This document shows positions 11,766 through 25,308 of a stretch of DNA of 64,000 nucleotides, one piece after another (the first letter of the stretch is position 1; each line of letters starts with the position of its first letter). The stretch covers positions 1,972,710 to 2,036,709 of the forward strand of contig JALIGW010000057.1 in the NCBI GenBank assembly GCA_023053685.1, in the 5' to 3' direction. The translations under genes and the position numbers were made by a program. The notes beneath the pieces were generated by a model. It was not told the DNA's origin and ran no database searches. It saw only the letters and a program-made list of their open reading frames with translations. Origin of the DNA: Diadophis punctatus similis. Its lineage: Eukaryota > Chordata > Lepidosauria > Squamata > Dipsadidae.

Positions 11766-14700
11766 TTTCCAGATGTGCGGAAGCAGAGTTCAAAGATTAT
11801 GCTGAAATCTGCCTTGCAATTTGTCTCCAAGTCAAATTTTCCAGATGTGGAGAAGCAGAGTTCAGAGATTATGCTGAAATCTACCACATCAATCTCTCTC
11901 TAGCTGACTTTTCCAGATGTGCAGAAGCAGAGTTCCAGTATTATGCTGAAATCTACCACATCAATTTCTCTCTAGCTGACATTTTCCAGATGTGCACAAG
12001 CAGAGTTCCAGTATTATGCTGAAATCCGCCTCTGCATTTCCCCTCTAGCTGACATTTTCCAGATGTGCGAAAGCAGAGTTCCAAGATTATGCTGAAATCT
12101 ACGACATCAATTTCTCTCTAGCTTACATTTTCTAGATGTGCAGAAGCAGTGTTCCAGCATTATGCTGAAATCTGCCACATTAACTTCTCTCTAGCTGACA
12201 TTTGCCAGGTGTGCAGAAGCAGAGTTCCAGGATTATGCTGAAATCAGCCTCTGCATTTTCTCTCTAGCTGACATTTTCCAGATGTGCAGAAGCAGAGTTC
12301 CAAGATTATGTTGAAATCTGCCTTGCAATTTCTCTTTAGCTGACATTTTCCAGATGAGCGCAAGCAGAGTTCAAAGATTATGGTGAACTCTACCACATCA
12401 ATTTCTCTCTAGCTTACATTTTCCAGATGTGCAGAAGCAGAGTTCAAAGATTATGCTGAAATCTAACACATCAATTTCTCTCTAGCTGAAATTTTCTAGG
12501 TGTGCACAAGCAGAGTTCCAGGATTATGCTGAAATCTGCCTCTGCATTTTCCCTCTAGCTGACATTTTCCAGATGTGAAGAAGCAGAGTTCAAAGATTCT
12601 GCTGAAATCTACCACATAAATTCCTATGTAGCTGACATTTTTCAGATGTGCTGAAGCAGAGTTCCAGGATTATGCTGAAAGCAGCCTCTGCATTTTCTCT
12701 CTAGCTTACGTTTTCCAGATGTGCAGAAGCAGAGTTCAAAGATTATGCTGAAATCTAACACATCAATTTCTCTCTGGCTGAAATTTAATAGATGTGCAAA
12801 AGCAGAGTTCCAGGATTATGCTGAAATCTGCCTCTGCATTTTCCCTCTAGCTGACATTTTCCAGATGTGCGGAAGCAGAGTTCCAGGATTATGCTGAAAT
12901 CAGCCTCTGCATTTTCTCTCTAGCTGACATTTTTCAGATGTTCGGAAGCAGAGAGCAAAGATTATGCTGAAATCAACCACATAAATTTTCCTCAGCTGAC
13001 ATTCTCCAGATGTGCAGAAGCAGAGTTCAAAGATTATGCTGAAATCTACGACATCAATTTCTCTCTAGCTTACATTTTCTAGATGTGCAGAAGCAGAGTT
13101 CCAGCATTATGCTGAAATCTGCCACATAAAATTCTCTCTAGCTGACATTTTCCAGATGTGCAGAAGCAGAGTTCAAATATTATGCTGAAATCTACCATAC
13201 CAATTTCTCTCTAGCTGACATTTGCCAGATGTGAAGAAGCAGAGTTCCAGGATTGTGCTGAAATCTACCATACCAATTTCTCTCTAGCTGACATTTGCCA
13301 GATGTGAAGAAGCAGAGTTCCAGGATTGTGCTGAAAACCACCACATCAATTTCTCTCTAGCTGACATTTTCCAGATGAGCGCAAGCAGAGTTCAAAGATT
13401 ATGGTGAACTCTACCACATCAATTTCTCTCTAGCTTACATTTTCCAGATGTGAAGAAGCAGAGTTCAAACATTATGCTGAAATCTACCACATCAATTTCT
13501 CTCTAGCTGACATTTGCCAGATGTGCAGAAGCAGATTTCCAGGATTATGCTGAAATCAGCCTCTGCATTTTCTCTCTAGCTGACATTTTCCAGATGTGAA
13601 GAAGCAGAGTTCAAAGATTATGCTGAAATCTACCACATAAATTCCTATCTAGCTGACATTTTTCAGATGTGATGAAGCAGAGTTCCAGGATTATGCTGAA
13701 ATCAGCCTCTGCATTTTCTCTCTAGCTGACATTCTCCAGATGTGCAGAAGCAGAGTTCAAAGATTATGCTGAAATCTACCACATCAATTTCTCTCTAGCT
13801 GACATTTTCCAGATGTGCGGAAGCAGAGTTCCAGGATTATGCTGAAATCTGCCTTGCAATTTTTCTCCAGGTGAAAATTTCCAGATGTGGACAACCAGTG
13901 TTTAAAGACTATGCTGAAATCTAACATATCAATTTCTCTCTAGCTGACATTTTCCAGATGAGCGCAAGCAGAGTTCAAAGATTATGGTGAACTCTACCAC
14001 ATCAATTTCTCTCTAGCTTACATTTTCCAGATGTGCAGAAGCAGAGTTCAAAGATTATGCTGAAATCTAACACATCAATTTCTCTCTAGCTGAAATTTTC
14101 TAGGTGTGCACAAGCAGAGTTCCAGGATTATGCTGAAATCTGCCTCTGCATTTTCCCTCTAGCTGACATTTTCCAGATGTGAAGAAGCAGAGTTCAAAGA
14201 TTCTGCTGAAATCTACCACATAAATTCCTATGTAGCTGACATTTTTCAGATGTGCTGAAGCAGAGTTCCAGGATTATGCTGAAAGCAGCCTCTGCATTTT
14301 CTCTCTAGCTGACATTCTCCAGATGTGCAGAAGCAGAGTTCAAAGATTATGCTGAAATCTGACATCAATTTCTCTCTAGCTTACATTTTCTAGATGTGCA
14401 GAAGCAGAGTTCCAGCATTATGCTGAAATCTGCCACATAAAATTCTCTCTAGCTGACATTTTCCAGATGTGCAGAAGCAGAGTTCAAATATTATGCTGAA
14501 ATCTACCATACCAATTTCTCTCTAGCTGACATTTGCCAGATGTGAAGAAGCAGAGTTCCAGGATTGTGCTGAAATCTACCATACCAATTTCTCTCTAGCT
14601 GACATTTGCCAGATGTGAAGAAGCAGAGTTCCAGGATTGTGCTGAAAACCACCACTTCAATTTCTCTCTAGCTGACATTTGCCAGATGTGCAGAAGCAGA

Positions 14701-14890
14701 GTTCCAGGATTATGCTGAAATGTGCCTTGCAATTTCTCTCTAGCTGACTTTTCCAGATGTGAAGAAGCAGAGTTCAAACATTATGCTGAAATCTAACACA
14801 TCAATTTCTCTCTAGCTGACATTTGCCAGATGTGCAGAAGCAGATTTCCAGGATTATGCTGAAATCAGCCTCTGCATTTTCTCTCTAGCT
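11766..14890 (+). repeat. Copy of about 1415-4539 (offset 10351 bp)
   Basis: Landmarks such as GGTGTGCAG (1857 and 12208) and the paired CTACCATACC monomers (from 4153 and 14504) stay in register at 10351 bp. Differences cluster near 14640-14730: CCACTTCAA for CCACATCAA, TGACATTTGCC for TTACATTTTCC, and GGATTATGCTG for GGATTTTGCTG. That looks like a short conversion tract, not scattered mutation. The match ends near 14890, where the sequence jumps back to the GTGCGG monomer of the 11761 type. Confidence 0.83.
13737..13809 (+). repeat. Reference monomer (73 bp)
   Basis: This is a clean example of the basic unit, running from one CAGATG to the base before the next. Numbered from its first base, CAGATGTGCAG is at 1-11, the purine-rich AGAAGCAGAG at 10-19, TTCAAAGATTATGCTG at 20-35, CTACCACATCAATTT at 40-54, the pyrimidine-rich TTTCTCTCT at 52-60, and CTAGCTGACATTTTC at 59-73. 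The plus strand is therefore purine-rich in its first half and pyrimidine-rich in its second. In-frame stops fall at monomer positions 34 (TGA), 60 (TAG) and 64 (TGA). Confidence 0.95.
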
Positions 14891-17687
14891 GACATTTTCC
14901 AGATGTGCGGAAGCAGAGTTCAAAGATTATGCTGAAATCTGCCTTGCAATTTGTCTCCAAGTCAAATTTTCCAGATGTGGAGAAGCAGAGTTCAGAGATT
15001 ATGCTGAAATCTACCACATCAATCTCTCTCTAGCTGACTTTTCCAGATGTGCAGAAGCAGAGTTCCAGGATTATGCTGAAATCTACCACATCAATTTCTC
15101 TCTAGCTGACATTTTCCAGATGTGCACAAGCAGAGTTCCAGTATTATGCTGAAATCCGCCTCTGCATTTCCCCTCTAGCTGACATTTTCCAGATGTGCGA
15201 AAGCAGAGTTCCAAGATTATGCTGAAATCTACGACATCAATTTCTCTCTAGCTTACATTTTCTAGATGTGCAGAAGCAGTGTTCCAGCATTATGCTGAAA
15301 TCTGCCACATTAACTTCTCTCTAGCTGACATTTGCCAGGTGTGCAGAAGCAGAGTTCCAGGATTATGCTGAAATCAGCCTCTGCATTTTCTCTCTAGCTG
15401 ACATTTTCCAGATGTGCAGAAGCAGAGTTCCAAGATTATGCTGAAATCTGCCTTGCAATTTCTCTTTAGCTGACATTTTCCAGATGAGCGCAAGCAGAGT
15501 TCAAAGATTATGGTGAACTCTACCACATCAATTTCTCTCTAGCTTACATTTTCCAGATGTGCAGAAGCAGAGTTCAAAGATTATGCTGAAATCTAACACA
15601 TCAATTTCTCTCTAGCTGAAATTTTCTAGGTGTGCACAAGCAGAGTTCCAGGATTATGCTGAAATCTGCCTCTGCATTTTCCCTCTAGCTGACATTTTCC
15701 AGATGTGAAGAAGCAGAGTTCAAAGATTCTGCTGAAATCTACCACATAAATTCCTATGTAGCTGACATTTTTCAGATGTGCTGAAGCAGAGTTCCAGGAT
15801 TATGCTGAAAGCAGCCTCTGCATTTTCTCTCTAGCTTACGTTTTCCAGATGTGCAGAAGCAGAGTTCAAAGATTATGCTGAAATCTAACACATCAATTTC
15901 TCTCTAGCTGAAATTTAATAGATGTGCAAAAGCAGAGTTCCAGGATTATGCTGAAATCTGCCTCTGCATTTTCCCTCTAGCTGACATTTTCCAGATGTGC
16001 GGAAGCAGAGTTCCAGGATTATGCTGAAATCAGCCTCTGCATTTTCTCTCTAGCTGACATTTTTCAGATGTTCGGAAGCAGAGAGCAAAGATTATGCTGA
16101 AATCAACCACATAAATTTTCCTCAGCTGACATTCTCCAGATGTGCAGAAGCAGAGTTCAAAGATTATGCTGAAATCTACGACATCAATTTCTCTCTAGCT
16201 TACATTTTCTAGATGTGCAGAAGCAGAGTTCCAGCATTATGCTGAAATCTGCCACATAAAATTCTCTCTAGCTGACATTTTCCAGATGTGCAGAAGCAGA
16301 GTTCAAATATTATGCTGAAATCTACCATACCAATTTCTCTCTAGCTGACATTTGCCAGATGTGAAGAAGCAGAGTTCCAGGATTGTGCTGAAATCTACCA
16401 TACCAATTTCTCTCTAGCTGACATTTGCCAGATGTGAAGAAGCAGAGTTCCAGGATTGTGCTGAAAACCACCACATCAATTTCTCTCTAGCTGACATTTT
16501 CCAGATGAGCGCAAGCAGAGTTCAAAGATTATGGTGAACTCTACCACATCAATTTCTCTCTAGCTTACATTTTCCAGATGTGAAGAAGCAGAGTTCAAAC
16601 ATTATGCTGAAATCTACCACATCAATTTCTCTCTAGCTGACATTTGCCAGATGTGCAGAAGCAGATTTCCAGGATTATGCTGAAATCAGCCTCTGCATTT
16701 TCTCTCTAGCTGACATTTTCCAGATGTGAAGAAGCAGAGTTCAAAGATTATGCTGAAATCTACCACATAAATTCCTATCTAGCTGACATTTTTCAGATGT
16801 GATGAAGCAGAGTTCCAGGATTATGCTGAAATCAGCCTCTGCATTTTCTCTCTAGCTGACATTCTCCAGATGTGCAGAAGCAGAGTTCAAAGATTATGCT
16901 GAAATCTACCACATCAATTTCTCTCTAGCTGACATTTTCCAGATGTGCGGAAGCAGAGTTCCAGCATTATGCTGAAATCTGCCTTGCAATTTTTCTCCAG
17001 GTGAAAATTTCCAGATGTGGACAACCAGTGTTTAAAGACTATGCTGAAATCTAACATATCAATTTCTCTCTAGCTGACATTTTCCAGATGAGCGCAAGCA
17101 GAGTTCAAAGATTATGGTGAACTCTACCACATCAATTTCTCTCTAGCTTACATTTTCCAGATGTGCAGAAGCAGAGTTCAAAGATTATGCTGAAATCTAA
17201 CACATCAATTTCTCTCTAGCTGAAATTTTCTAGGTGTGCACAAGCAGAGTTCCAGGATTATGCTGAAATCTGCCTCTGCATTTTCCCTCTAGCTGACATT
17301 TTCCAGATGTGAAGAAGCAGAGTTCAAAGATTCTGCTGAAATCTACCACATAAATTCCTATGTAGCTGACATTTTTCAGATGTGCTGAAGCAGAGTTCCA
17401 GGATTATGCTGAAAGCAGCCTCTGCATTTTCTCTCTAGCTGACATTCTCCAGATGTGCAGAAGCAGAGTTCAAAGATTATGCTGAAATCTGACATCAATT
17501 TCTCTCTAGCTTACATTTTCTAGATGTGCAGAAGCAGAGTTCCAGCATTATGCTGAAATCTGCCACATAAAATTCTCTCTAGCTGACATTTTCCAGATGT
17601 GCAGAAGCAGAGTTCAAATATTATGCTGAAATCTACCATACCAATTTCTCTCTAGCTGACATTTGCCAGATGTGAAGAAGCAGAGTT
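14891..17687 (+). repeat. Tandem HOR repeat of 11761-14557 (offset 3130 bp)
   Basis: GACATTTTCCAGATGTGCGG at 14891 matches 11761, and the order of variants then repeats in step at 3130 bp, so this is a head-to-tail HOR copy. It ends at 17687 in CAGAGTTC, followed by AAAGATTCTG instead of CAGGATTGTG. That is the same junction as 1293/1294, as expected because 16395-17930 is itself the paralogue of 1-1536. Confidence 0.84.
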
Positions 17688-20600
17688 CAAAGATTCTGCT
17701 GAAATCTACCACATAAATTCCTATGTAGCTGACATTTTTCAGATGTGCTGAAGCAGAGTTCCAGGATTATGCTGAAAGCAGCCTCTGCATTTTCTCTCTA
17801 GCTGACATTTTCCAGATGTGCGGAAGCAGAGTTCAAAGATTATGCTGAAATCTGCCTTGCAATTTGTCTCCAAGTCAAATTTTCCAGATGTGGAGAAGCA
17901 GAGTTCAGAGATTATGCTGAAATCTACCACATCAATCTCTCTCTAGCTGACTTTTCCAGATGTGCAGAAGCAGAGTTCCAGTATTATGCTGAAATCTACC
18001 ACATCAATTTCTCTCTAGCTGACATTTTCCAGATGTGCACAAGCAGAGTTCCAGTATTATGCTGAAATCCGCCTCTGCATTTCCCCTCTAGCTGACATTT
18101 TCCAGATGTGCGAAAGCAGAGTTCCAAGATTATGCTGAAATCTACGACATCAATTTCTCTCTAGCTTACATTTTCTAGATGTGCAGAAGCAGTGTTCCAG
18201 CATTATGCTGAAATCTGCCACATTAACTTCTCTCTAGCTGACATTTGCCAGGTGTGCAGAAGCAGAGTTCCAGGATTATGCTGAAATCAGCCTCTGCATT
18301 TTCTCTCTAGCTGACATTTTCCAGATGTGCAGAAGCAGAGTTCCAAGATTATGCTGAAATCTGCCTTGCAATTTCTCTTTAGCTGACATTTTCCAGATGA
18401 GTGCAAGCAGAGTTCAAAGATTATGGTGAACTCTACCACATCAATTTCTCTCTAGCTTACATTTTCCAGATGTGCAGAAGCAGAGTTCAAAGATTATGCT
18501 GAAATCTAACACATCAATTTCTCTCTAGCTGAAATTTTCTAGGTGTGCACAAGCAGAGTTCCAGGATTATGCTGAAATCTGCCTCTGCATTTTCCCTCTA
18601 GCTGACATTTTCCAGATGTGAAGAAGCAGAGTTCAAAGATTCTGCTGAAATCTACCACATAAATTCCTATGTAGCTGACATTTTTCAGATGTGCTGAAGC
18701 AGAGTTCCAGGATTATGCTGAAAGCAGCCTCTGCATTTTCTCTCTAGCTTACGTTTTCCAGATGTGCAGAAGCAGAGTTCAAAGATTATGCTGAAATCTA
18801 ACACATCAATTTCTCTCTAGCTGAAATTTAATAGATGTGCAAAAGCAGAGTTCCAGGATTATGCTGAAATCTGCCTCTGCATTTTCCCTCTAGCTGACAT
18901 TTTCCAGATGTGCGGAAGCAGAGTTCCAGGATTATGCTGAAATCAGCCTCTGCATTTTCTCTCTAGCTGACATTTTTCAGATGTTCGGAAGCAGAGAGCA
19001 AAGATTATGCTGAAATCAACCACATAAATTTTCCTCAGCTGACATTCTCCAGATGTGCAGAAGCAGAGTTCAAAGATTATGCTGAAATCTACGACATCAA
19101 TTTCTCTCTAGCTTACATTTTCTAGATGTGCAGAAGCAGAGTTCCAGCATTATGCTGAAATCTGCCACATAAAATTCTCTCTAGCTGACATTTTCCAGAT
19201 GTGCAGAAGCAGAGTTCAAATATTATGCTGAAATCTACCATACCAATTTCTCTCTAGCTGACATTTGCCAGATGTGAAGAAGCAGAGTTCCAGGATTGTG
19301 CTGAAATCTACCATACCAATTTCTCTCTAGCTGACATTTGCCAGATGTGAAGAAGCAGAGTTCCAGGATTGTGCTGAAAACCACCACATCAATTTCTCTC
19401 TAGCTGACATTTTCCAGATGAGCGCAAGCAGAGTTCAAAGATTATGGTGAACTCTACCACATCAATTTCTCTCTAGCTTACATTTTCCAGATGTGAAGAA
19501 GCAGATTTCAAACATTATGCTGAAATCTACCACATCAATTTCTCTCTAGCTGACATTTGCCAGATGTGCAGAAGCAGATTTCCAGGATTATGCTGAAATC
19601 AGCCTCTGCATTTTCTCTCTAGCTGACATTTTCCAGATGTGAAGAAGCAGAGTTCAAAGATTATGCTGAAATCTACCACATAAATTCCTATCTAGCTGAC
19701 ATTTTTCAGATGTGATGAAGCAGAGTTCCAGGATTATGCTGAAATCAGCCTCTGCATTTTCTCTCTAGCTGACATTCTCCAGATGTGCAGAAGCAGAGTT
19801 CAAAGATTATGCTGAAATCTACCACATCAATTTCTCTCTAGCTGACATTTTCCAGATGTGCGGAAGCAGAGTTCCAGGATTATGCTGAAATCTGCCTTGC
19901 AATTTTTCTCCAGGTGAAAATTTCCAGATGTGGACAACCAGTGTTTAAAGACTATGCTGAAATCTAACATATCAATTTCTCTCTAGCTGACATTTTCCAG
20001 ATGAGCGCAAGCAGAGTTCAAAGATTATGGTGAACTCTACAACATCAATTTCTCTCTAGCTTACATTTTCCAGATGTGCAGAAGCAGAGTTCAAAGATTA
20101 TGCTGAAATCTAACACATCAATTTCTCTCTAGCTGAAATTTTCTAGGTGTGCACAAGCAGAGTTCCAGGATTATGCTGAAATCTGCCTCTGCATTTTCCC
20201 TCTAGCTGACATTTTCCAGATGTGAAGAAGCAGAGTTCAAAGATTCTGCTGAAATCTACCACATAAATTCCTATGTAGCTGACATTTTTCAGATGTGCTG
20301 AAGCAGAGTTCCAGGATTATGCTGAAAGCAGCCTCTGCATTTTCTCTCTAGCTGACATTCTCCAGATGTGCAGAAGCAGAGTTCAAAGATTATGCTGAAA
20401 TCTGACATCAATTTCTCTCTAGCTTACATTTTCTAGATGTGCAGAAGCAGAGTTCCAGCATTATGCTGAAATCTGCCACATAAAATTCTCTCTAGCTGAC
20501 ATTTTCCAGATGTGCAGAAGCAGAGTTCAAATATTATGCTGAAATCTACCATACCAATTTCTCTCTAGCTGACATTTGCCAGATGTGAAGAAGCAGAGTT

Positions 20601-23600
20601 CCAGGATTGTGCTGAAATCTACCATACCAATTTCTCTCTAGCTGACATTTGCCAGATGTGAAGAAGCAGAGTTCCAGGATTGTGCTGAAAACCACCACAT
20701 CAATTTCTCTCTAGCTTACATTTTCCAGATGTGCAGAAGCAGAGTTCCAGGATTTTGCTGAAATGTGCCTTGCAATTTCTCTCTAGCTGACTTTTCCAGA
20801 TGTGAAGAAGCAGAGTTCAAACATTATGCTGAAATCTACCACATCAATTTCTCTCTAGCTGACATTTGCCAGATGTGCAGAAGCAGATTTCTAGGATTAT
20901 GCTGAAATCAGCCTCTGCATTTTCTCTCTAGCTGACATTTTCCAGATGTGAAGAAGCAGAGTTCAAAGATTATGCTGAAATCTACCACATAAATTCCTAT
21001 CTAGCTGACATTTTTCAGATGTGATGAAGCAGAGTTCCAGGATTATGCTGAAATCAGCCTCTGCATTTTCTCTCTAGCTGACATTCTCCAGATGTGCAGA
21101 AGCAGAGTTCAAAGATTATGCTGAAATCTACCACATCAATTTCTCTCTAGCTGACATTTTCCAGATGTGCGGAAGCAGAGTTCCAGGATTATGCTGAAAT
21201 CTGCCTTGCAATTTTTCTCCAGGTGAAAATTTCCAGATGTGGACAAGCAGAGTTCAAAGACTATGCTGAAATCTAACATATCAATTTCTCTCTAGCTGAC
21301 ATTTTCCAGATGAGCGCAAGCAGAGTTCAAAGATTATGGTGAACTCTACCACATCAATTTCTCTCTAGCTTACATTTTCCAGATGTGCAGAAGCAGAGTT
21401 CAAAGATTATGGTGAAATCTACCACATCAATTTCTCTCTAGCTGACATTTTGCAGACATGCAGAAGCAGCGTTCCAGGATTGTGCTGAAAACCACCACAT
21501 CAATTTCTCTCTAGCTGACTTTTCCAGATGTGCAGAAGCAGAGTGCCAGGATTTTGCTGTAACCACTACATCAATTTCTCTCTAGCTGACTTTTCCAGAT
21601 GTGCAGAAGCACATGTCCAGGATTATGCTGAAATCTGCCTTGCAATTTCTCTCTAGCTGACTTTTCCAGATGTGCAGGAGAGTTCCAGGATTATGCTGAA
21701 ATCTACATCAATTTCTCTCTAGCTGACATTTTCCAGATGTGCAGAAGCAGAGTTCAAAGATTATGCTGAAATCTACACATCAATTTCTCTCTAGCTGACT
21801 TTTCCAGATGTGCAGAAGCAGAGTTCCAGGATTATGCTGAAATCTACATCAATTTCTCTCAAGCTGACATTTTCCAGATGTGCAGAAGCAGAGTGCCAGG
21901 ATTTTGCTGTAACCACCACATCAATTTCTCTCTAGCTGACTTTCCCAGATGTGCAGAAGCACATGTCCAGGATTATGCTGAAATCTGCCTTGTAATTTCT
22001 CTCTAGCTGACTTTTCCAGATGTGCAGGAGTGTTCCAGGATTATGCTGAAATCTACATCAATTTCTCTCAAGCTGACATTTTCCAGATGTACAGAAGCAG
22101 AGTTCCAGGTGTATGCTGAAATCTGCCTTGCAATTTCTCTCTAGCTGACTTTTCGCAGATGTGCAGAAGCAGAGTTCCAGGATTATGCTGAAAACCACCA
22201 CATCAATTTCTCTCTAGCTGACATTTCCAGATGTGCAGAAGCAGAGTTCCAGCATTATGCTGAAATCTGCCACATAAACTTCTCTCTAGCTGACATTTTC
22301 CAGATGTGCAGAAGCAGAGTTCAAAGATTATGCTGAAATCTAACACATCAATTTCTCTCTAGCTGAAATTTTCTAGGTGTGCACAAGCAGAGTTCCAGGA
22401 TTATGCTGAAATCTGCCTCTGCATTTTCCCTCTAGCTGACATTTTCCAGATGTGAAGAAGCAGAGTTCAAAGATTCTGCTGAAATCTACCACATAAATTC
22501 CTATGTAGCTGACATTTTTCAGATGTGATGAAGCAGAGTTCCAGGATTATGCTGAAAGCAGCCTCTGCATTTTCTCTCTAGCTTACATTTTCCAGATGTG
22601 CAGAAGCAGAGTTCAAAGATTATGCTGAAATCTAACACATCAATTTCTCTCTAGCTGAAATTTAATAGATGTGCAAAAGCAGAGTTCCAGGATTATGCTG
22701 AAATCAGCCTCTGCATTTTCTCTCTAGCTGACATTTTTCAGATGTTCGGAAGCAGAGAGCAAAGATTATGCTGAAATCAACCACATAAATTTTCCTCAGC
22801 TGACATTCTCCAGATGTGCAGAAGCAGAGTTCAAAGATTATGCTGAAATCTACGACATCAATTTCTCTCTAGCTTACATTTTCTAGATGTGCAGAAGCAG
22901 AGTTCCAGCATTATGCTGAAATCTGCCACATAAAATTCTCTCTAGCTGACATTTTCCAGATGTGCAGAAGCAGAGTTCAAATATTATGCTGAAATCTACC
23001 ATACCAATTTCTCTCTAGCTGACATTTGCCAGATGTGAAGAAGCAGAGTTCCAAGATTGTGCTGAAATCTACCATACCAATTTCTCTCTAGCTAACATTT
23101 GCCAGATGTGAAGAAGCAGAGTTCCAGGATTGTGCTGAAAACCACCACATCAATTTCTCTCTAGCTGACATTTTCCAGATGAGCGCAAGCAGAGTTCAAA
23201 GATTATGGTGAACTCTACCACATCAATTTCTCTCTAGCTTACATTTTCCAGATGTGAAGAAGCAGAGTTCAAACATTATGCTGAAATCTACCACATCAAT
23301 TTCTCTCTAGCTGACATTTGCCAGATGTGCGGAAGCAGAGTTCCAGGATTATGCTGAAATCTGCCTTGCAATTTTTCTCCAGGTGAAAATTTCCAGATGT
23401 GGACAACCAGTGTTCAAAGACTATGCTGAAATCTAACATATCAATTTCTCTCTAGCTGACATTTTCCAGATGAGCGCAAGCAGAGTTCAAAGATTATGGT
23501 GAACTCTACCACATCAATTTCTCTCTAGCTTACATTTTCCAGATGTGCAGAAGCAGAGTTCAAAGATTATGCTGAAATCTAACACATCAATTTCTCTCTA

Positions 23601-24901
23601 GCTGAAATTTTCTAGGTGTGCACAAGCAGAGTTCCAGGATTATGCTGAAATCTGCCTCTGCATTTTCCCTCTAGCTGACATTTTCCAGATGTGCAGGAGA
23701 GTTCCAGGATTATGCTGAAATCTACATCAATTTCTCTCTAGCTGACATTTTCCAGATGTGCAGAAGCAGAGTTCAAAGATTATGCTGAAATCTACACATC
23801 AATTTCTCTCTAGCTGACTTTTCCAGATGTGCAGAAGCAGAGTTCCAGGATTATGCTGAAATCTACATCAATTTCTCTCAAGCTGACATTTTCCAGATGT
23901 GCAGAAGCAGAGTGCCAGGATTTTGCTGTAACCACCACATCAATTTCTCTCTAGCTGACTTTCCCAGATGTGCAGAAGCACATGTCCAGGATTATGCTGA
24001 AATCTGCCTTGTAATTTCTCTCTAGCTGACTTTTCCAGATGTGCAGGAGTGTTCCAGGATTATGCTGAAATCTACATCAATTTCTCTCAAGCTGACATTT
24101 TCCAGATGTACAGAAGCAGAGTTCCAGGTGTATGCTGAAATCTGCCTTGCAATTTCTCTCTAGCTGACTTTTCGCAGATGTGCAGAAGCAGAGTTCCAGG
24201 ATTATGCTGAAAACCACCACATCAATTTCTCTCTAGCTGACATTTCCAGATGTGCAGAAGCAGAGTTCCAGCATTATGCTGAAATCTGCCACATAAACTT
24301 CTCTCTAGCTGACATTTTCCAGATGTGCAGAAGCAGAGTTCAAAGATTATGCTGAAATCTAACACATCAATTTCTCTCTAGCTGAAATTTTCTAGGTGTG
24401 CACAAGCAGAGTTCCAGGATTATGCTGAAATCTGCCTCTGCATTTTCCCTCTAGCTGACATTTTCCAGATGTGAAGAAGCAGAGTTCAAAGATTCTGCTG
24501 AAATCTACCACATAAATTCCTATGTAGCTGACATTTTTCAGATGTGATGAAGCAGAGTTCCAGGATTATGCTGAAAGCAGCCTCTGCATTTTCTCTCTAG
24601 CTTACATTTTCCAGATGTGCAGAAGCAGAGTTCAAAGATTATGCTGAAATCTAACACATCAATTTCTCTCTAGCTGAAATTTAATAGATGTGCAAAAGCA
24701 GAGTTCCAGGATTATGCTGAAATCTGCCTCTGCATTTTCCCTCTAGCTGACATTTTCCAGATGTGCGGAAGCAGAGTTCCAGGATTATGCTGAAATCAGC
24801 CTCTGCATTTTCTCTCTAGCTGACATTTTTCAGATGTTCGGAAGCAGAGTTCAAAGATTATGCTGAAATCTACGACATCAATTTCTCTCTAGCTTACATT
24901 T
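16395..24901 (+). repeat. Large duplicated segment, copy B (offset 16394 bp)
   Basis: This is the second copy of 1-8507. It holds the same order of monomer variants, including the module of 70-72 bp short monomers at about 21440-22200 and again at 23690-24190. The match is lost at about 24902, inside the shared stretch AGCTTACATTTT. There copy A runs on into TCCAGATGTG (the start of its extra 1364 bp unit), whereas copy B has CTAGATGTG. Downstream, 24899-25308 realigns with 9869-10278 at an offset of 15030 bp; the difference of 1364 bp is exactly the extra unit in copy A. Confidence 0.92.
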
Positions 24902-25308
24902 TCTAGATGTGCAGAAGCAGAGTTCCAGCATTATGCTGAAATCTGCCACATAAAATTCTCTCTAGCTGACATTTTCCAGATGTGCAGAAGCAGAGTTCAA
25001 ATATTATGCTGAAATCTACCATACCAATTTCTCTCTAGCTGACATTTGCCAGATGTGAAGAAGCAGAGTTCCAGGATTGTGCTGAAAACCACCACATCAA
25101 TTTCTCTCTAGCTGACATTTTCCAGATGAGCGCAAGCAGAGTTCAAAGATTATGGTGAACTCTACCACATCAATTTCTCTCTAGCTTACATTTTCCAGAT
25201 GTGAAGAAGCAGAGTTCAAACATTATGCTGAAATCTACCACATCAATTTCTCTCTAGCTGACATTTGCCAGATGTGCAGAAGCAGATTTCCAGGATTTTG
25301 CTGAAATC
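24899..25308 (+). repeat. Paralogue of 9869-10278
   Basis: This resumes the alignment with region I after the missing 1364 bp unit (offset 15030). It ends at 25308, where the sequence passes into the block 25309-25920. That block is found again at 27980-28591 (offset 2671). Confidence 0.86.
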
